DNA of 61,220 nucleotides from assembly GCA_018240745.1 (NCBI GenBank), contig JAFEFF010000096.1:1-61220 (forward strand). The letters run 5' to 3'. The stretch comes from Pseudomonadota bacterium (lineage in GTDB: Bacteria > Pseudomonadota > Alphaproteobacteria > Reyranellales > Reyranellaceae). Shown piece after piece: positions 17,712 to 27,772 of the stretch; the first letter of the stretch is position 1; each line of letters opens with the position of its first letter. Both the position numbers and the translations under genes were made by a program. Under the pieces are notes generated by a model, which was not told the DNA's origin, did no database searches, and worked only from the letters and a program-made list of their open reading frames with translations.

Positions 17712-18689
17712 ATGACCGGAAGCAAACCGCGCGTACTCGCCACGCGGCATTTCCCGCCCGACGTCGAGGCCCGCCTGTCGGCCAGTTTCGACGCCCGGCT
17801 CAACCCCGACGACAAGCTCTATGACGGGCCGGCGCTGGTCAAAGCCTCCGAGGGTTTCGATGGCATCATGTGCGCCGCCGGCGACCCCTTGAACGCCGAC
17901 ACCATCGGCGGGCTGCCGGCGTCGGTGAAGATGATCGCCACCTTCTCGGTCGGCTACGAGCATGTCGACGTGGCGGCGGCGGCCAAGCGCAATATCAAAG
18001 TCAGCAACACGCCGGACGTGCTGACCGACGCCACCGCCGACATCGCCATGCTGTGCCTGCTGGGGGCCGCCCGGCGGGCGCACGAGGGCACCACCATGTT
18101 GCGCACCCACAGCTGGATCGGCTGGGAGCCGACGCAGCTGATGGGCGTGCACGTGACGGGCAAGCGCCTCGGCATCCTCGGGATGGGCCGAATCGGCCAG
18201 GCGATGGCCGATCGCGCCCGCGCCTTCCGCATGACGATCCACTACAGTAATCGCACGCGGCTCTCGCCCGAGCTCGAGAAGGGCGCGATCTTCTACGCCA
18301 ACCCCGACGATATGCTGCCGCATTGCGACTTCCTGTCGATCAACGCACCACTGACTCCCGCGACCCGCAAATGGGTGAATGCCGAGCGCATCGCCCGGCT
18401 TCCGAAGGGCGCGATCGTGGTGAACACCGCGCGCGGCGGCGTGGTCGACGACGACGCGCTGATCGCGGCGCTGAAGAGCGGCCATTTGTTCGCCGCCGGC
18501 ATCGACGTGTTCGACGGTGAACCCAGGATTCACCCGGGCTACTACGATCTGGAGAACGCGTTCCTGCTGCCGCACATGGGTTCAGCGACGGTCGATACGC
18601 GCAATGCGATGGGCTTCAAGGCGCTCGACAATCTCGAGGCCTTCCTGCTCAGGGGACAGACGCCACCTGATTTGGTGATGCCTTCCTGA
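17712..18689 (+). CDS. D-isomer-specific 2-hydroxyacid dehydrogenase (glyoxylate/hydroxypyruvate reductase-like)
   Basis: 325-aa NAD(P)H-dependent reductase of 2-keto acids. The Rossmann motif is GILGMGRIGQAMA. The catalytic set is recognisable: Arg in NTARGGVVDD, Glu in DVFDGEPRI and His in LLPHMGSAT. FSVGYEHVDV and the NTPDVLTDATAD stretch are typical of the GhrB/glyoxylate reductase branch. The 3' end overlaps the convergent lipoprotein gene by 41 bases. Confidence 0.93.
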   Translation: MTGSKPRVLATRHFPPDVEARLSASFDARLNPDDKLYDGPALVKASEGFDGIMCAAGDPLNADTIGGLPASVKMIATFSVGYEHVDVAAAAKRNIKVSNTPDVLTDATADIAMLCLLGAARRAHEGTTMLRTHSWIGWEPTQLMGVHVTGKRLGILGMGRIGQAMADRARAFRMTIHYSNRTRLSPELEKGAIFYANPDDMLPHCDFLSINAPLTPATRKWVNAERIARLPKGAIVVNTARGGVVDDDALIAALKSGHLFAAGIDVFDGEPRIHPGYYDLENAFLLPHMGSATVDTRNAMGFKALDNLEAFLLRGQTPPDLVMPS

Positions 18690-19224
18690 TTGGCTTGGCG
18701 TGGGCCACCGCGGAAAGGTGGGCGTGGCCGCGAACCGGGGCCTTCACCTTCTTCTTGACCGGCTTGTGCGTGGGGACCGGCTTCTCCTCGACAGGCGGCG
18801 GAGCCGACGCCGGGTCGATCGCTGCAACGACCGGCTCGGACGGCGTCGCCGGAACGGGTCCGGGGTTCCTGGCGTAAGCCTCGGCGGTCCAACTGCTGGC
18901 CGGCTCGTCGGGCGTCTGGCGCAGCGGCGGGGCATAGGAGACGCCGTCCTCACTCGGCATCCGCTCGGCGGTGTCGTAGTCGACGTGGTACGGGTCCTTG
19001 CCGTCCGGACGAGCGTGGCAGACGTTTTCGTTACGGAACACCCGCCACAAGGCACAATCCTTCTTGGAGACCATCGACATGAAGTGGTCGGAGGTGCTCT
19101 TGCCGGTCTCGGCGTACGACGCGCCGTCGGCACCGTAGCTGGCGGCGGTCACAGCCGCGCCAGCACAGCCGCCTGTGAGAAGCGGCAGGCCAAGGGCCAG
19201 GAGAGTGAGCCGAGGGATGCTCAT
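18649..19224 (-). CDS. Conserved lipoprotein of unknown function
   Basis: 191-aa protein. The N-terminus is a short signal ending in a lipobox (LLTGGC), so it is probably anchored in the envelope. A conserved-looking core contains DHFMSMVSKKDCALWRVF followed by NENVCH, two cysteines 14 residues apart that may form a disulfide. The C-terminal third is Pro/Lys-rich (KPVKKKVKAPV) and probably disordered; a contact with cell wall or DNA would be speculation. It runs tail-to-tail into the hydroxyacid dehydrogenase with a real coding overlap. Confidence 0.75.
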   Translation of the reverse strand: MSIPRLTLLALGLPLLTGGCAGAAVTAASYGADGASYAETGKSTSDHFMSMVSKKDCALWRVFRNENVCHARPDGKDPYHVDYDTAERMPSEDGVSYAPPLRQTPDEPASSWTAEAYARNPGPVPATPSEPVVAAIDPASAPPPVEEKPVPTHKPVKKKVKAPVRGHAHLSAVAHAKPIRKASPNQVASVP

Positions 19225-19474
19225 AATTTTCTTTAAGTAACTGATTTAAGGCATGGAATATATTGGACTTTTTGTGTCCCGTCAATTTGCCCACGCCCGC
19301 CGGCCTGGACATAGACGTTGATGATCGGCGCGACGAGGAGGATCAGGCCGCGGATTTGGATCTCTCAAGGAAACTGTCGATCTCGACATGGGCGCGCCCA
19401 TTGTTCAGCACGCCGAATCCGCCAGCACGATCGTCACCCCGTCGGCAGGGCCCTACCCTCGAAAGGGAAGTCAG

Positions 19475-21280
19475 CTAGTCCTTCTTGGGAGGCGGCAGCC
19501 TGAGTGCGATGTGCAACTCGCGCAGCTTCTCCGCCGGGACCTCGGTCGGCGCGTCCATCATCAGATCCATCGCCGACTGGTTCATCGGGAAGGTGATGAC
19601 CTCGCGGATGTTGGGCTCATCGGCCAGCAGCATGACGATGCGGTCGACGCCGGGCGCGGCACCGCCGTGCGGCGGCGCGCCGTACTTGAAAGCGTTGAGC
19701 ATGCCGCCGAAGCGCGCCTCGACCTCTTCCTTGCTGTACCCCGCGATGCCGAAGGCCTTGTACATAATCTCCGGCTTGTGGTTGCGGATGGCGCCCGAGC
19801 AGAGCTCGATGCCATTGCAGACGATATCGTACTGCCACGCCTTGAGGGTGAGCGGGTCCTGCGTCTCGAGCGCCTCCAGCCCGCCCTGGGGCATCGAGAA
19901 CGGGTTATGGCTGAAGTCGATCTTCTTCAGCTTGTCGTCGTACTCGAACATCGGGAAGTCGACGATCCAGCAGAAGGCGAACTCGCCCTCGCGGATGCAT
20001 CCCAGCTCCTGGCCGACCTTGGTGCGCGCCTGGCCGGCGAACTTCCACGCCGCCTCCGGCTGGTCGGCGACGAAGAACACCGCGTCGCCGTCCTCGGCGC
20101 CGGTGAGGCTCTTGAGCTTGGCGAGGCGGTCGTCGGCCACGAACTTGGCGATCGGTCCCTTGCCGGCGCCGCCCTCGAGAACGATGTAGCCGAGACCCGG
20201 CTTGCCCTCGCCCTGCGCCCAGCCGTTCAGCTTGTCGAAGAAGCTGCGCGGCTGGCTCGCCGCGTTGGGCGCGCGGATCGCCCGCACCACGCCGCCCTTG
20301 GCGACGATGCCGGCAAATACCTTGAAGTCCGAGCCGGCGAACACCTCGCCGACATCATAGATCCTGAGCGGGTTGCGCAGGTCGGGCTTGTCGGTGCCGT
20401 ATGTCAGCAGCGCCTCGGCATATGGAATGCGCGGGAAAGGGAACGGCGTCACCTTGCGCTTGCTGTCGCTGTTGAAGCCCGAGAACTCGTCGAACACGCC
20501 GTGCAGCACCGGCTCGATCGCGGCGAACACGTCGTCCTGGGTGACGAAACTCATCTCGAAATCGAGCTGGTAGAACTCACCGGGCGCCCGGTCGGCGCGC
20601 GCATCCTCGTCGCGGAAGCAGGGCGCGATCTGGAAGTAGCGGTCGAAACCGGACACCATCAGCAGCTGCTTGAACATCTGCGGCGCCTGCGGCAGCGCGT
20701 AGAACTTGCCGGGATGCAGACGGCTCGGCACCAGGTACGAGCGCGCGCCCTCCGGCGAGTCGGCCGTGAGGATCGGCGTCTGGAATTCGGTGAAGCCCTG
20801 CTCGATCATGCGGCGGCGCAGCGAGGCGATCACCTGGCTGCGCAGCAGGATGTTCCTGTGCAGCTTGTCCTTGCGCAGGTCGAGGAAGCGATACTTGAGC
20901 CGCAGTTCCTCCGGCGTCGTGTCGTTCTCCTGGTAGACCGGGATCGGCAGCGGCTCGGCCATCGACTGGACGGCCATCTCGGCCGCGTCGAGCTCGACCT
21001 CGCCGGTCGCGAGCCTGGGGTTCACGGTCGAGGGCTGGCGCGCCACCACCTTGCCGGTCACGGTGATGACGCTCTCGGTCCGCACCGCCTCAGCCACCTT
21101 GAACACCGGGCTGGAGACGTCGACCACCACCTGGGTCACCCCGTAGTGGTCGCGCAGGTCGATGAACAGCAGATTCCCGTGGTCGCGCTTGACCTGGACC
21201 CAGCCGGACAGCCGGACCTCCTGGCCGACATGCTGGGGCCTCAATTGGCCGCAGGTATGGGTTCTGTACACCGAGGACAT
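19475..21280 (-). CDS. aspS: Aspartyl-tRNA synthetase
   Basis: 601-aa class IIb synthetase that charges tRNA with aspartate. Order: N-terminal OB anticodon-binding domain ([19 protein letters not shown]), catalytic domain with motif 2 ([13 protein letters not shown]), the bacterial GAD insertion (about residues 280-420) and motif 3 ([15 protein letters not shown]). The 600-aa length is the bacterial type. Whether it also charges tRNA-Asn cannot be settled from the window, which shows no asparagine pathway gene. It is divergent from rnd across 126 bases. Confidence 0.98.
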   Translation of the reverse strand: MSSVYRTHTCGQLRPQHVGQEVRLSGWVQVKRDHGNLLFIDLRDHYGVTQVVVDVSSPVFKVAEAVRTESVITVTGKVVARQPSTVNPRLATGEVELDAAEMAVQSMAEPLPIPVYQENDTTPEELRLKYRFLDLRKDKLHRNILLRSQVIASLRRRMIEQGFTEFQTPILTADSPEGARSYLVPSRLHPGKFYALPQAPQMFKQLLMVSGFDRYFQIAPCFRDEDARADRAPGEFYQLDFEMSFVTQDDVFAAIEPVLHGVFDEFSGFNSDSKRKVTPFPFPRIPYAEALLTYGTDKPDLRNPLRIYDVGEVFAGSDFKVFAGIVAKGGVVRAIRAPNAASQPRSFFDKLNGWAQGEGKPGLGYIVLEGGAGKGPIAKFVADDRLAKLKSLTGAEDGDAVFFVADQPEAAWKFAGQARTKVGQELGCIREGEFAFCWIVDFPMFEYDDKLKKIDFSHNPFSMPQGGLEALETQDPLTLKAWQYDIVCNGIELCSGAIRNHKPEIMYKAFGIAGYSKEEVEARFGGMLNAFKYGAPPHGGAAPGVDRIVMLLADEPNIREVITFPMNQSAMDLMMDAPTEVPAEKLRELHIALRLPPPKKD

Positions 21281-21406
21281 CGCGATTTTCCGGGCTCGAA
21301 TGGGGCGGCAAGAGGCACGGATAACCCCGCCAAGTCAAGCGATTGGGGTCCTTCCGTTCGCGTCATCTTTGCTCCCGGCCAGCTTGCCCGCTATAGAACA
21401 GGATCA

Positions 21407-22582
21407 ATGAAACTGATCACCACGACCGACGAGCTGGCGACCTTCTGCAAGTCCCTGGCCCGCGCCGAGTTCGTTGCGGTCGATACCGAGTTCATGCGCG
21501 AGCGTACCTACTGGCCCAAGCTCTGCCTGGCCCAGGTGGCCGGCCCTGAAGAGGCTGCGGCGATCGACGCGCTTGCCGAGGGTATGGACCTGTCCCCGCT
21601 GGACGAGCTCATGGGCAACCCCAACGTCCTCAAGGTCTTTCACGCTGCCCGTCAGGACCTGGAAATCTTCTACCTGCGCATGAGCAAGGTCCCGGGGCCG
21701 CTGTTCGACACCCAGGTGGCGGCCATGGTGTGCGGCCACGGCGAGGCGGCGTCCTACGAGTCGCTGGCGACCAAGCTCGCCAAGGCCCGCATCGACAAGT
21801 CGAGCCGCTTCACCGACTGGAGCCGCCGGCCGCTCAGCGAGCGCCAGATCACCTACGCCATCTCCGACGTCACCCACCTGCGCGTGGTCTACGAGCACCT
21901 GCGCAAGCAGCTCGAGCGGACCGGGCGCCTGAGCTGGATCACCGAGGAGATGGCGGTCCTCAACGACCCCGGCACCTACCGCGCCGATCCCGAGCAGGCT
22001 TGGCGGCGATTGAAGCCGCGCGGCGCCTCGCCCCGGCTGCTCGGCACGCTCAAGGAGGCGGCGGCGTGGCGCGAGCGCACCGCCCAGCGCATCGACATCC
22101 CGCGCCAGCGCCTCTTACGCGACGAGCAGTTGCTGGAGATTGCCAGCCACGCTCCCAAGACGGTCGAGGAACTCGCCCTCACCCGCGGCCTCGGCCGTGG
22201 CTTCGCCGAGGGCTGGCAGGGCCGCGAGATCCTCGAGGCGATCGAGAAGGCCCGGAAGCTGCCGGACTCGCAGCTGCCGACCCGCGACCGGCCGCCCGAG
22301 CAGTTGCGCGCACCGGGCGCCGTGGTCGACATGTTGCGCACCCTGCTGCGGCTCAAGGCCGAGCAGGCCGGCGTCGCGGCACGACTGGTGGCGAGTGCCG
22401 ACGAGATCGACCGCCTGGCCGCCGGCAAGCGCGACGTCCATGTGCTCCACGGCTGGCGCAACGAGATCTTCGGCAAGGATGCAATCGCATTGATGGAGGG
22501 CCGCGTCGCGCTGGCGCTCGAGGGCGACCATGCCCGGTTGCTGCCGGTGCCGCCCAAAGCCAAGGACCGGGCGGCAGAATAG
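21407..22582 (+). CDS. rnd: Ribonuclease D
   Basis: 391-aa 3'-5' exoribonuclease of the DEDDy class that trims tRNA and other stable RNA 3' ends. The exonuclease motifs are intact: FVAVDTEFMRE (ExoI), FHAARQDLEIF (ExoII) and TYAISDVTHL (ExoIII, Tyr and Asp). One HRDC domain begins near residue 205 and a second HRDC-like region follows. The start is the ATG of MKLITTTDELATFC. Its stop is 3 bases from the stop of the convergent ppx. Confidence 0.96.
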   Translation: MKLITTTDELATFCKSLARAEFVAVDTEFMRERTYWPKLCLAQVAGPEEAAAIDALAEGMDLSPLDELMGNPNVLKVFHAARQDLEIFYLRMSKVPGPLFDTQVAAMVCGHGEAASYESLATKLAKARIDKSSRFTDWSRRPLSERQITYAISDVTHLRVVYEHLRKQLERTGRLSWITEEMAVLNDPGTYRADPEQAWRRLKPRGASPRLLGTLKEAAAWRERTAQRIDIPRQRLLRDEQLLEIASHAPKTVEELALTRGLGRGFAEGWQGREILEAIEKARKLPDSQLPTRDRPPEQLRAPGAVVDMLRTLLRLKAEQAGVAARLVASADEIDRLAAGKRDVHVLHGWRNEIFGKDAIALMEGRVALALEGDHARLLPVPPKAKDRAAE

Positions 22583-22585
22583 CCG

Positions 22586-24103
22586 TCAGCTCGCGACGAT
22601 CACTGCCTTCAGGTCGAACGCTTCCGCCGCGCTGTCCAGGCGCCGCGCCGTCACGTCGCCCAGGCTGCGTCGCAGCGCCGACGGCACGACGAGACGCAGC
22701 TCGCGATCGGTGCGGCGAAGCTCGACCTGCGGCAGCAGGCCAGGGGCGCCGCCGGACAGGTTGTAGGCCAGCCTGAGGCACGCGCCGAGCCGGCGCGCAA
22801 AGGCGCGGCCCTTGCCATCGCTCAGGCGCAGGGCGGTATCGAGCATCCCCGACTTGGAATCGCTCTTGTAGCGATAGGCGAGAGTCATCGCGAGGATGGC
22901 CCGCTCACGATGGTTCATGCCCGGCGCCGGCAGGTGCAGCACGCGGACATAGGCCTGCTCGGCGCGATAATCGGGATGGTCGTTCCAGGAGATGTCGCTC
23001 AAATGGCAGGCAGCGATGCGCAGGATGCGCTCGTTCTCGGTCTCGCCGCCGAAGATCGGCGTCAGCCAGTCGAAGATCTCCGACGGCGCGAGATCGAAGC
23101 GCCGCCAATCGGCGCCCTGCTCTTCGGCGAAGGCGATCAGCGGATGGCGCGCGCGCTCGGCGTCGCTCAGCCGCGAATAGTAGAAGCCTTCGCGCAGGCC
23201 GAACGCCGAGAAAACGACGTTGCGCGGCTTGAGCGCCGCCAGCAGCCGGTCGAGCGCCAGGCAGGCCAGCGGCAGGGTGTCGACGCGCCGGCGCGACACG
23301 CCCGGCATCTTCTCCAGCGACTTGGCGCTCTGCACCGCGATCAGCCGTGCCACCGCGCGCGCCTCCTCGGCCGGGATGTCGTAGTGGTGGATGATGTGCA
23401 GCGGATAGCCCGCCTGCTCCATGTGCAGCCGCGCGAACGACCGCCAGGCGCCGCCGACGGCGTAGAAAGTCTTGCCCGATTCCTCGCGCAGCCAGCGCAC
23501 CTGCTCGATCGCATCGACCACGACCCGCCTGGGATCGGTCTTGCCCGAGGACATCAGGCGCAGCGGGCCGATCGGCAGCGTGGTCGAATTGCCGATGCGG
23601 CCCTGCCCCAGCGCCACCAGCTCGAGGCTGCCGCCGCCCAGGTCGCCCATCACGCCGGACGCGTCGGGCATGCCGCACATCACGCCGTAGCCGGAGAAGC
23701 GCGCCTCGTCCTGGCCGCTGACGATGTGCGCCTTGATGCCCGGCCGACTCGCCAGCTCGTGCATGAAGGCAGGGCCGTCCGATGCGTCGCGCACCGCGGC
23801 GGTCGCCAGCAGGTCGAGCGACGTCACCTTCATGTTGTGCGCGAGCGTGGCGAAACGGTCGATGTTGGCGAGCGCCATCTCGACACCTTGCGGGTTCAGC
23901 CGCCCGGTCGCGTCGAGCCCGCGGGCCAGGCCGCACAGGACCTTTTCGTTGAACAACGGCAGAGGCGCGCGGCTCGCGCGCTCATAAACCACCAGGCGGA
24001 TCGAGTTGGAGCCGACGTCGATGATGCCGACCCGGCCGGGGCCGAGACGGCCATGCGCGGGGTTGCCCTCCCCGCCGGTCTCTATGGTCCGTTCGCCGTC
24101 CAT
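22586..24103 (-). CDS. ppx: Exopolyphosphatase (Ppx/GppA family)
   Basis: 505-aa ASKHA-fold phosphatase that removes terminal phosphate from polyphosphate or converts pppGpp. The first phosphate-binding loop is IIDVGSNSIRLVVYE, the second GDLGGGSLELV, with the catalytic Glu region SGQDEARFSGYG. The C-terminal half is an HD-like helical domain (NHRERAILAMTLAYRY). It is 61 bases downstream of ppk on the same strand, the common ppk-ppx operon. Confidence 0.95.
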   Translation of the reverse strand: MDGERTIETGGEGNPAHGRLGPGRVGIIDVGSNSIRLVVYERASRAPLPLFNEKVLCGLARGLDATGRLNPQGVEMALANIDRFATLAHNMKVTSLDLLATAAVRDASDGPAFMHELASRPGIKAHIVSGQDEARFSGYGVMCGMPDASGVMGDLGGGSLELVALGQGRIGNSTTLPIGPLRLMSSGKTDPRRVVVDAIEQVRWLREESGKTFYAVGGAWRSFARLHMEQAGYPLHIIHHYDIPAEEARAVARLIAVQSAKSLEKMPGVSRRRVDTLPLACLALDRLLAALKPRNVVFSAFGLREGFYYSRLSDAERARHPLIAFAEEQGADWRRFDLAPSEIFDWLTPIFGGETENERILRIAACHLSDISWNDHPDYRAEQAYVRVLHLPAPGMNHRERAILAMTLAYRYKSDSKSGMLDTALRLSDGKGRAFARRLGACLRLAYNLSGGAPGLLPQVELRRTDRELRLVVPSALRRSLGDVTARRLDSAAEAFDLKAVIVAS

Positions 24104-24164
24104 GCGCGCCCCCGTCTAGCCGAAACCCGCCGGGATTGCAGCGACGAATTGGTCGCGACGCGCC

Positions 24165-26312
24165 TTACGAGCTGAGAACGAGGCGCGGCACCGCGCCGCT
24201 GAGCCGCAGCGCACTGCCGCGGCCGGAAAGCGACGGATTCGTCATGAAATAGTGATGGGCAATGAAAGGTTCCTTGCCTGGATGCGGCCGCGTATAGGCT
24301 CCGCTGGGTGCCATGTCCCAGCTCTGGCCGTCGTCCTTGAGGTTGGCGACCATGATCTGGTCGAGCACCTGTTCGTGCACGGTGGGGTTCTCGACCGGGC
24401 AGAACAGCTCCACCCGGCGGTCGAGGTTACGCGGCATCCAGTCGGCCGACGAGATGAACACCTTGGCATCGGCCGAGGGCAGCGCCTTGCCGTTGCCGAA
24501 GCAGACGATGCGCGCATGCTCGAGGAAGCGGCCGATGATGCTCTTGACGCGGATATTGTCGCTGAGGCCCGACACGCCCGGGCGCAGGCAGCAGATGCCG
24601 CGGATCACCAGGTCGATATGCACGCCCGCCGCCGACGCGGCGTACAGCCGGTCGATCATCTGCGGGTCGACCAGCGAGTTGAGCTTGGCCCAGATCGCGG
24701 CCGGCTTGCCGGCGCGCGCGTTGGCGATCTCGGCGTCGATCAGCGTGTAGAGGTCGGACCGTAGCGTCACCGGTGCGAACGAGATCTTCTCCATCTTCTC
24801 GGGCCGCGCGTAGCCGGTCATGAAGTTGAACAGGCGCGCGGCGTCCCGGCCCATCGCCGGATCGCAGGTGAAGAACGACAGGTCGGTGTAGATGCGTGCG
24901 GTGATCGGATGATAGTTGCCGGTGCCGAAATGCACATAGGTGCGAATCGAGCCGGCCTCGCGGCGCACCACCATCGACACCTTGGCGTGGGTCTTGAGGT
25001 CGATGAAGCCGTACACCACCTGCACGCCGGCGCGCTCGAGGTCGCGGGCCCAGCGGATGTTGGCCTCCTCGTCGAAGCGCGCCTTGAGCTCGACCAGCGC
25101 CGTCACGGTCTTGCCGGCCTCGGCGGCCGCGATCAGCTCCTTTACGATCGGCGAATCGGCGGAGGTGCGATAGAGCGTCTGCTTGATTGCGACCACCGCG
25201 GGATCGCGCGCGGCCTGGCGCAGGAACTGCACTACCACGTCGAAGCTCTCGTAGGGATGATGGACGACGATGTCCTTGGCCCGGATCGCGGCGAAGCAGT
25301 CGCCGCCGAAGTCGCGGATGCGTTCGGGGAAGCGCGCATTGTAGGGCGTGAACTTGAGGTCCGGCCGGTCGTCGACGATCACCGCCTTGACGTCGCCGAT
25401 GTTGAGCATGCGGTCGAGCTCGAAGACGTGCAGGACCTGGCCCGCGATCTCGAGCTGGTCGAACAGGAAGTCGCGCAGCTCGCTCGGCATGTGCGCATCG
25501 ACCGAGATCGAGATCAGGTCGCCGCGGCGGCGGCGCTTGAGGGCGCTTTCGTAGAGCAGCACGAGATCTTCGGACTCCTCGTTGATCTCGACGTCGCTGT
25601 CGCGGATCAGGCGGAAGAAGCCGCGATCGGTCACCTCGTAGCCGGGGAACAGGCGCGGCAGGAAGATCGCGATCAGCTCTTCCAACGGCAGGAAGCGGAT
25701 GCTGCCGCCGGGCAGGCGCACGAAGCGGTCGACCTGCGGCGGCAGCGGCAGCAGCGCCATCAGCGGCCGCCTGTCGTCCTTGCGCTGCAGCTTGAAGATC
25801 GCCGAAAAGCCGCCGTTGGGGATGAACGGGAACGGATGCGCCGGATCGACCGCGAGCGGCGTCAGGATCGGGAAGACCTGGTCGATGAAGTAGGTCTCGA
25901 GCCATGCCCGCTCGCTGGCGGTGAGCTCGGCCCCGGCCAGCACCGCGATGCCGGCCTCACGCAGCTCGCCCTGCAGGATCCCCCACACCCGCTGCTGCTC
26001 GGTCATCAGGATCGAGGCGCGCTCGCGAATCGCGGCCAGCTGCTCCCCCGGCGTCAGGCCATCGTCGCTCCGCAGGGTCGCCCGGTTGGGCAGCATGTCG
26101 ACCAGCCCAGCGACCCGGACCATGTAGAATTCGTCGAGATTGGCGGCCGAGATCGAGAGGAAGCGGACCCGCTCCAGCAGCGGGTGGCGGGCGTTGCTCG
26201 CCTCCTCCAGCACACGGCTATTGAACGCGAGCCAGGAAAGTTCGCGGTTGATGAAGCGGCGGGGGCTGTCGGCCGTTATGGCGCCAGCCACTTCGGAAGC
26301 GAGGGCGTCCAT
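24165..26312 (-). CDS. ppk: Polyphosphate kinase 1
   Basis: 715-aa enzyme that makes inorganic polyphosphate from ATP. The N domain begins [20 protein letters not shown]. The head and the two phospholipase-D-like catalytic halves follow. The phosphorylated histidine is the one in [10 protein letters not shown], and the second essential histidine is in [19 protein letters not shown] and [14 protein letters not shown] are also standard. Length fits PPK1. It is the first gene of the ppk-ppx pair, with 100 bases to the divergent sixA. Confidence 0.97.
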   Translation of the reverse strand: MDALASEVAGAITADSPRRFINRELSWLAFNSRVLEEASNARHPLLERVRFLSISAANLDEFYMVRVAGLVDMLPNRATLRSDDGLTPGEQLAAIRERASILMTEQQRVWGILQGELREAGIAVLAGAELTASERAWLETYFIDQVFPILTPLAVDPAHPFPFIPNGGFSAIFKLQRKDDRRPLMALLPLPPQVDRFVRLPGGSIRFLPLEELIAIFLPRLFPGYEVTDRGFFRLIRDSDVEINEESEDLVLLYESALKRRRRGDLISISVDAHMPSELRDFLFDQLEIAGQVLHVFELDRMLNIGDVKAVIVDDRPDLKFTPYNARFPERIRDFGGDCFAAIRAKDIVVHHPYESFDVVVQFLRQAARDPAVVAIKQTLYRTSADSPIVKELIAAAEAGKTVTALVELKARFDEEANIRWARDLERAGVQVVYGFIDLKTHAKVSMVVRREAGSIRTYVHFGTGNYHPITARIYTDLSFFTCDPAMGRDAARLFNFMTGYARPEKMEKISFAPVTLRSDLYTLIDAEIANARAGKPAAIWAKLNSLVDPQMIDRLYAASAAGVHIDLVIRGICCLRPGVSGLSDNIRVKSIIGRFLEHARIVCFGNGKALPSADAKVFISSADWMPRNLDRRVELFCPVENPTVHEQVLDQIMVANLKDDGQSWDMAPSGAYTRPHPGKEPFIAHHYFMTNPSLSGRGSALRLSGAVPRLVLSS

Positions 26313-26412
26313 TGTCTTCGTGCTTTGTCAGTTGACCGCGAGAACGCTACCGTCTCTCCATGACCCTGTCATGGCAATTCCCTAACTTGTTGATTAGAAA
26401 AGGTTTTGCGGA

Positions 26413-26943
26413 ATGCACGCCGTGAAGACCATTCTCCTGCTGCGTCATGCGAAATCGGCTTGGGGTCAGCCCGGGCTGGACGACCATGACCGGCCGCTGA
26501 ACAAGCGCGGCGAGCGGGCGGCGGAAGCGATGGCGGAGTATATTGTCCATAACGCCCCCCGCCCCGACCTGATCCTGTGCTCGACGGCCGTGCGGACGCG
26601 CCAGACGCTGGCGCCGGTGGTCCACCGGCTGGCCAATCCCGCCCCGCCGATTGCGCTGGAGAAGGGCCTCTACCTCGCCACGGAAGGCGAACTGCTGGTC
26701 CGGTTGCGGGCGGTCCCGGAAGACGTCCGCACCGTACTGCTGATCGGCCACAATGAAGGGATCGGCGAACTGGCCCGCGCCCTGGCTGGTGACGGCGAGC
26801 CGGCCACCCTCGCCCGCCTGCGTGAGAAGTTTCCGACCGGGGCGTTGGCGATCCTGGGACTTCGCGAGGTCTCATGGCAGGACCTGGCGCCGGGCCAGGC
26901 CGACCTCCTGGCGTTCGTCCGGCCGCGCGACCTCAGCGACTAA
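26413..26943 (+). CDS. sixA: SixA-type phosphohistidine phosphatase (histidine phosphatase family)
   Basis: 176-aa protein of the histidine phosphatase superfamily. The RHG-like motif is LLLRHAKSAW (nucleophile His12), with DRPLNKRGERAA, the second Arg in CSTAVRTRQT, and the second His in LLIGHNEGI. The RHAKS variant and the short length are characteristic of SixA, which dephosphorylates phosphohistidine in signalling or PTS proteins. It is divergent from ppk-ppx. The substrate is inferred. Confidence 0.88.
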   Translation: MHAVKTILLLRHAKSAWGQPGLDDHDRPLNKRGERAAEAMAEYIVHNAPRPDLILCSTAVRTRQTLAPVVHRLANPAPPIALEKGLYLATEGELLVRLRAVPEDVRTVLLIGHNEGIGELARALAGDGEPATLARLREKFPTGALAILGLREVSWQDLAPGQADLLAFVRPRDLSD

Positions 26944-26981
26944 CGTCTGGCCTCATGCAGGCAATGCATGAATCCATCGCT

Positions 26982-27761
26982 CTAATAGGTGCCCGGGTAC
27001 TGACCTCCATCCATCAGGATGTTCTGGCCGGTCATGTAGCCGGCGTGCACGCCGCACAGGAACGCGCACATCATCCCGAACTCCTCGGCGGTGCCGAAGC
27101 GGCCGGCCGGATGGGCCTTGGCGCCGGCGGCATATTCTTCGTCGAAGCTGCGCCCGGCCTTGCCGGCCCTCACCTTGATCGTGCCGCGCAGGCGGTCGGT
27201 GTCGAACGGGCCCGGCAGCAGGCCGTTGATCGTGACCCCGTGGCGGATCGTGGTGCGCGCCACGCCGGCGACGAAGCCGGTCAGGCCCGAGCGCGCACCG
27301 TTGCTGAGGCCGAGGATGTCGATCGGCGCCTTCACCGAGCTCGAGGTGATGTTCACGATGCGCCCGAACCCGCGCTTCATCATGCCGTCGACCGTCGCCT
27401 TGATGAATTCGATCGGGGTCAGCATGTTGGCGTCGATCGCTTTGATCCAGGCATCGCGGTCCCAGTCGCGAAAGTCGCCCGGCGGCGGACCACCCGCGTT
27501 GTTGATGACGATGTCGGGCTCGGGGCACGCGGCGAGCACCTGCTTGCGACCGGCGTCGGTCGTGACGTCGACCGCAACCGGGGTCACCTTCACGCCGTGC
27601 TTCTTGCGGATCTCCTCGGCGGTCGCCTCGAGCTCGCTCTTGGTGCGCGCGTTGATCACGAGGTCGACGCCCTCGCCTGCCAGCGCCATGGCGCAGCCCT
27701 TGCCCAGGCCCTTGCTCGCCGCGCAGACGATCGCCTTGCGACCCTTGATGCCCATATCCAT
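26982..27761 (-). CDS. SDR family oxidoreductase with atypical active site
   Basis: 259-aa Rossmann protein of the short-chain dehydrogenase/reductase family, 3-oxoacyl-ACP reductase-like in length and in its C-terminal GQNILMDGGQYPG. The cofactor motif is CAASKGLGKGCA, a variant of TGxxxGxG, and NNAGG is present. The usual YxxxK is missing: the segment reads LSNGARSGLTGF, with Ser and Arg in those places. A subgroup of SDRs has this substitution, so it may bind cofactor or act on an unusual substrate. The start ATG has an AGGGAG upstream. DUF2147 ends 11 bases before it on the same strand. Confidence 0.86.
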   Translation of the reverse strand: MDMGIKGRKAIVCAASKGLGKGCAMALAGEGVDLVINARTKSELEATAEEIRKKHGVKVTPVAVDVTTDAGRKQVLAACPEPDIVINNAGGPPPGDFRDWDRDAWIKAIDANMLTPIEFIKATVDGMMKRGFGRIVNITSSSVKAPIDILGLSNGARSGLTGFVAGVARTTIRHGVTINGLLPGPFDTDRLRGTIKVRAGKAGRSFDEEYAAGAKAHPAGRFGTAEEFGMMCAFLCGVHAGYMTGQNILMDGGQYPGTY

Positions 27762-27772
27762 CGTTTCGCTCC

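Noticed and set aside
19388..22582. Very long open frame on the plus strand (over 1000 codons) across aspS
   Set aside because: Its first two thirds are antisense to aspS and have no family features; only the last 391 codons (rnd) are real. Long antisense frames are expected at this GC content.
26313..26412. Possible Pho box upstream of ppk/sixA (CTGTCAT at 26365)
   Set aside because: Only one half-site matches; the second half is absent, so PhoB control is not supported by sequence.
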